Part shown: in pieces, positions 34,279 through 37,067 of the stretch
How the letters are laid out: the number at the start of each line of letters is the position of its first letter
How positions within the stretch are numbered: position 1 is the stretch's first letter
Source of the DNA: Porticoccus sp.
Lineage (GTDB): Bacteria > Pseudomonadota > Gammaproteobacteria > Pseudomonadales > Porticoccaceae
DNA: 37,067 nucleotides
Assembly: GCA_023261185.1 (NCBI GenBank)
Contig: JALRJN010000094.1
Coordinates: forward strand, 1 to 37,067
Reading direction: 5' to 3'
The notes under the pieces: model-generated
Seen by the model: the letters and a program-made list of their open reading frames with translations, nothing else
Database searches by the model: none
Told to the model about the DNA's origin: nothing
Translations under genes and position numbers: made by a program

Positions 34279-34567
34279 GGGGTCACCCACACATATCGTT
34301 TGGCCAAAGGCCGAGGGATACTATCGGTTAAGGAGAAGCCCCTTTCCCGGGTTCAGGCTGTGGCAAAAAGCGCAGCACTCCAGGGCAGTCGGGGTTATCA
34401 GGGTCCGAAAGGACGACGGATTATCGGCTTCACTGTGAGCGCGGAAATCATAAAAGGAATTTGTGTGGCTGTCGCTTAAAAAAAACAGCTAACACGCAGG
34501 CAAGCCGGGCGCAGTTCGAAGGGCTGGGGCCCGTAACAGTCACGGGTCAATAATTAGAGTCTTGCTA

Positions 34568-34981
34568 TTAACTTTCATCATTTGGGCCGACCCAGAACAG
34601 CGGGTTATAGGCCACTTCCCATAGATGGCCATCAAGATCCTTGAAGTAACCACTGTAGCCGCCCCAAAATACCTTCTGAGGCTTTTTTACCAGTGTTGCC
34701 CCGGCAGCCACGGCCTGCGCCACTACCTCATCAACTTCATTTTCTGATGCCACGTTATGGGCCAGTGAAAAGCCTTCGAACCCATTGCCTTCTGCTGCGA
34801 CCTGGGCATCCTCTGCCAATGCTTTGCGATCATATAAACCAAGCCAGGTACCATTCAGCGTAAAAAAGGCTACTTCGGGTGGGGAATCCATTCGAGGGAA
34901 GCCCAGTCCTTTCTCATAAAAAGTTATCGCTGCGTCCAGATCGCGAACTCCGAGAGTGATCATGCTGATTCTTGGCTTCAT
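34568..34981 (-). CDS. VOC-family (glyoxalase/dioxygenase superfamily) protein
   Basis: A 137-residue single-module VOC protein: ISMITLGVRDLDAAITFYEKGLGFPRMD at the start, AFFTLNGTWLGLYDR in the middle and GYSGYFKDLDGHLWEVAYNP at the end. The end motif includes possible metal ligands H and E. Most such proteins are uncharacterised; substrate unknown. Isolated gene; the 289 bp between it and rlmJ holds no gene I can support. Confidence 0.9.
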   Translation of the reverse strand: MKPRISMITLGVRDLDAAITFYEKGLGFPRMDSPPEVAFFTLNGTWLGLYDRKALAEDAQVAAEGNGFEGFSLAHNVASENEVDEVVAQAVAAGATLVKKPQKVFWGGYSGYFKDLDGHLWEVAYNPLFWVGPNDES

Positions 34982-35022
34982 GGTTCAAACGGTTCCTTTT
35001 TACGCATAACGCTTTGCAGAGA

Positions 35023-35067
35023 GGAAAACTACCCGTGTAGCCGAAAGGTGGAGCGGGTTAGTTTTCC
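35023..35067. repeat. Long hairpin beside the AT-rich hypothetical gene
   Basis: GGAAAACTA (35023-35031) pairs with TAGTTTTCC (35059-35067), and the flanked CCCG pairs with CGGG with one bulged T, giving a 13-bp stem. The 18-nt loop contains GCCGAAAGGT. It lies 20 bp past the stop of the AT-rich gene and has no T-run, so it is not an ordinary terminator. Confidence 0.6.
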
Positions 35068-35086
35068 GCTGGAGCTGATTTTTAGA

Positions 35087-36190
35087 TTATTTTTCCGTAT
35101 CTTCTTCTTTTTCTGGAAGAAATAGCACTGGCTCTCCAGTTTGTTCTAGGTGATTGATTTTTGAACCAGACTTAATTATTTGTTTTATGGCTTCTTTTGT
35201 GGCGTCTTCTTCAGCTGTTTCTTCTTCGTCAGACGCTTCCTCTTCTTCAATTGGGCTTACTCGCAACTCTATGTTGAAGCCACGATCAATCCGATTTGCA
35301 AGTTTATTGAGTGAGTGCCTGACTTCTATTGAAACTTCATTTTTTCTAGATTGATCAAGATGACTCCCATATTTTTCTAATAACTCAGTCGCTAATTTGT
35401 CTAACGCAGGACTAACAATTGAAGCAGCATGAGTGTCAATGCCTGTCAGTTGATCTTCAGGAACTTTTTGTGCGACTAGCTCTTTTTTTAATTTCTTAAT
35501 TTCGAGTAATTGTTTGTACAGAGCAACAATTCTCTCTACTGCTATAGCAACACACGCACCTACTTCTGGTAGGTATTGTAAAAATACTGACAATTCACTA
35601 GATGAAATTTGCCGAATTCTTAACGGCTCACGTTGTCCTGTGGCCAATTCTGAAAACACCAATAATGTTTTTTCAAGCTCGACTAGCTCAGCCCCGAACG
35701 CTTTCATATTGTCATGAACATATGAGCGAGGGACTATTACACCAACTTCGCATTCATTTTCAGTTAATATGTCTTCGCCCACACCAAAATACTCTAAACC
35801 GTTTACTAGGCCTGTTAAGTTGCTTTCAGTGTCACTTATTTTTTTATGTATTTTTGTTAATTCTTCAAGTGCTGTTTGAAGGGTGATCTGGTTTCTTTCA
35901 AAAATTTCTTTGATTTTTGTTTCTAATTTAGAGCCAAATTCTTCATTCACTCCTAACTCAACCATGGCATCTCGCCATGCCGGGCTGTAATCATCTATTG
36001 GTGATGCTTCTAGCCTGTTGTATAAGTTCGTTAAGTGTGATGATAGTTGTTGCTGGTGATTGGGTTGTTGGGGCTGGCTAATATGTTGCTGCAATGCTTG
36101 CATGGCTTGCTGAAGTAGAGAAACTGTGCCAACACGCTTAAGCTCTGCTAATAAGTCCCTTGCAATTATATGGATTTTTGTTGTGTTCAT
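35087..36190 (-). CDS. Unrecognised AT-rich coiled-coil protein
   Basis: A 367-residue soluble protein that I do not recognise. Features: an N-terminal helical part with a Gln-rich linker (about 39-49, QPQQPNHQQQ), a central helical/coiled-coil core (about 85-265, LEELTKIHKKISDTESN), an LLEIKKLKKELVAQKVPEDQ stretch, and a very acidic segment near the C-terminus (EEEEASDEEETAEED). No signal peptide or membrane helix. Codon use is markedly AT-rich (sample lines near 37% GC) against neighbours in the fifties, so horizontal acquisition is likely. It stands alone between unrelated genes with 3' hairpin DNA. The ATG at 36190 has a weak Shine-Dalgarno. Confidence 0.65.
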   Translation of the reverse strand: MNTTKIHIIARDLLAELKRVGTVSLLQQAMQALQQHISQPQQPNHQQQLSSHLTNLYNRLEASPIDDYSPAWRDAMVELGVNEEFGSKLETKIKEIFERNQITLQTALEELTKIHKKISDTESNLTGLVNGLEYFGVGEDILTENECEVGVIVPRSYVHDNMKAFGAELVELEKTLLVFSELATGQREPLRIRQISSSELSVFLQYLPEVGACVAIAVERIVALYKQLLEIKKLKKELVAQKVPEDQLTGIDTHAASIVSPALDKLATELLEKYGSHLDQSRKNEVSIEVRHSLNKLANRIDRGFNIELRVSPIEEEEASDEEETAEEDATKEAIKQIIKSGSKINHLEQTGEPVLFLPEKEEDTEK

Positions 36191-36513
36191 TTTATTCCTT
36201 AAAATCTAACAGTAAATTCAAAAGCCTATGGCCTTATAACACAGGAACACTCAAGTCTGTGCTCTGGCTGAAAGCCTTTAACCACGTGGTTTGTAAGGGG
36301 TTTTGATGGGAATTTTATTGGAGACAAAACAAGCTACTTCCTGTGTTGAAAGACAAATCCTTTGGTCCATTGAATATAACCCACCCTTGATAAAATTCAA
36401 TGGGTTAGCCTGAGTCCCACGATGTTATACAGCTTGTGGCTACTGAAAAAGAGAAAGGGCAATCAGATAAATTGTTCAAAAATGGTTATAAACAATTTTT
36501 AGGTTTGTGCCGT
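36191..36513. other. 323-bp intergenic region near right end
   Basis: No gene seen. The only structure is an inverted repeat: CCATTGAAT (36367-36375) and ATTCAATGG (36395-36403), 9 bp perfect with a 19-nt loop, partly extendable through an AACCCA/TGGGTT pairing. AT-rich like the adjacent gene, so it may belong to the same acquired segment. Confidence 0.5.
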
Positions 36514-37067
36514 CTAGTCGTGATTACCCGCGAGAAACTGGGTGACGATGCGGTTAAAAGTGTCGGGTTTCTCGGCGTGTAACCAGTGGCCGGCATTGTT
36601 GATTATTTTCAGTTGGGCGTTGGGGAACAGTTGCATGACTGTTTCCCGGTGCTTGTCCTGAATATAGGCTGAATCGGCACCCTTGATAAACAGGGTGGGG
36701 CCGTTGAAGGGGGTGCCTGTTGGTGCCAGTGTCAGGGTGTCGTAATAGTTGGCAAGAATACCTTCCAGATACAGCCGCAGATCAAAATGGCCGTCGTCGG
36801 CGCGCACCAGGTTTTTGAGCAGAAAGGCGCGTACCCCAGAGTCTTCCACATGTTCCGCCAGCAATGCATTAGCCTGTTGGCGAGAAGTCGGGCGGGCCTG
36901 CGCCAGGGATTTCAGGCCCTCCAGCACACCGCCGTGGCGATCCGGTGTGTAGTCTACCGGGGCGATATCGGCCACGATCAGTTTGTCCACCTTCTCAGAT
37001 TGGTTGAGTGCCACCTGCATACCCACCTTGCCACCCATGGACTGGCCCAGCAGGTGGGCTTTGGGAA
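36514..37067 (-). CDS. Alpha/beta hydrolase (YbfF-like esterase), 5' end outside window
   Basis: An open minus-strand frame ends at 36514 and runs off the right edge. The visible part begins PKAHLLGQSMGGKVGMQVAL, with the nucleophile elbow GQSMGG, then VADIAPVDYTPDRHGG, and a C-terminal catalytic histidine in NNAGHWLHAEKP. The acid is probably the aspartate in FIKGADSAYI. Matches YbfF/acyl-CoA-esterase-type hydrolases; substrate unknown. The N-terminal quarter is missing. An internal ATG at 37038 falls inside the nucleophile motif and is not the start. Confidence 0.9.
   Translation of the reverse strand, partial: PKAHLLGQSMGGKVGMQVALNQSEKVDKLIVADIAPVDYTPDRHGGVLEGLKSLAQARPTSRQQANALLAEHVEDSGVRAFLLKNLVRADDGHFDLRLYLEGILANYYDTLTLAPTGTPFNGPTLFIKGADSAYIQDKHRETVMQLFPNAQLKIINNAGHWLHAEKPDTFNRIVTQFLAGNHD

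Noticed and set aside
34295-34567. Possible small gene or RNA between rlmJ and the VOC gene, with a GTCC-GAAA-GGAC hairpin
   Set aside because: The open frame there mainly continues an antisense shadow of rlmJ, and the hairpin is only 4 bp. Not enough support.

Overview
The window is chromosomal DNA from a Gammaproteobacterium, most likely a marine/Cellvibrionales- or Pseudomonadales-type organism. I base this on a GlrK–QseG–GlrR two-component operon, a class II ribonucleotide reductase split into NrdJa and NrdJb as in Pseudomonas, PA2778/PA2779-family envelope genes, NhaA, RlmJ, YaeQ and RimO. Most of the DNA is moderately GC-rich. Two stretches (about 1760-5170 and 35090-36190) are visibly AT-rich and look foreign. 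No tRNA, rRNA, CRISPR array, integrase or transposase was seen.

Layout. 1-1758: the end of an unrecognised gene, a BaiN/HI0933-family flavoprotein and a DUF2288 gene. 1759-5172: a probable small genomic island. It holds a two-gene minus-strand unit, a helix-turn-helix protein followed by a complete beta-CASP metallo-beta-lactamase nuclease, with a cluster of TACG-containing inverted repeats in its promoter. A frameshifted second copy of the DUF2288 3' end lies on its far side. 5193-7190: yaeQ, a Gly/Met-tailed cytoplasmic protein and a LysR regulator, all minus. 7343-9690: scoA-scoB-bdhA, ketone-body/3-hydroxybutyrate metabolism, divergent from the LysR gene. 9793-11670: rimO and slyD converge on a shared perfect terminator. 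12140-15012: nrdJa-nrdJb behind two NrdR-like boxes 31 bp apart.

15180-21483: glrK, a QseG-like lipoprotein gene and glrR, then two perfect TGTC-N10-GACA sites and a sigma-54 -24/-12 element. These precede a BON-domain gene, a PA2779-family gene, a PA2778-family lipoprotein cysteine peptidase and a glycine-zipper lipoprotein. The arrangement suggests that the GlrK/GlrR system directly drives the adjacent envelope operon. A hairpin with a T-run, resembling an intrinsic terminator, lies inside the signal-peptide codons of the PA2778-family gene.

21490-27152: a shikimate kinase gene translationally coupled to a LysR gene, divergent from gcvT and gcvP. There is no gcvH; a 128-bp palindromic repeat lies between gcvT and gcvP. 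27153-31445: four tightly packed genes encoding a periplasmic cupredoxin-like protein, a membrane sensor with degenerate GGDEF and intact EAL domains, a DUF3034 probable outer-membrane protein and a lipidated truncated hemoglobin. This looks like a copper/heme-linked c-di-GMP module. 31564-34981: lipocalin, nhaA, rlmJ and a VOC-family protein. 35087-36190: an unrecognised AT-rich coiled-coil gene beside a long hairpin. The window ends inside an alpha/beta hydrolase gene.
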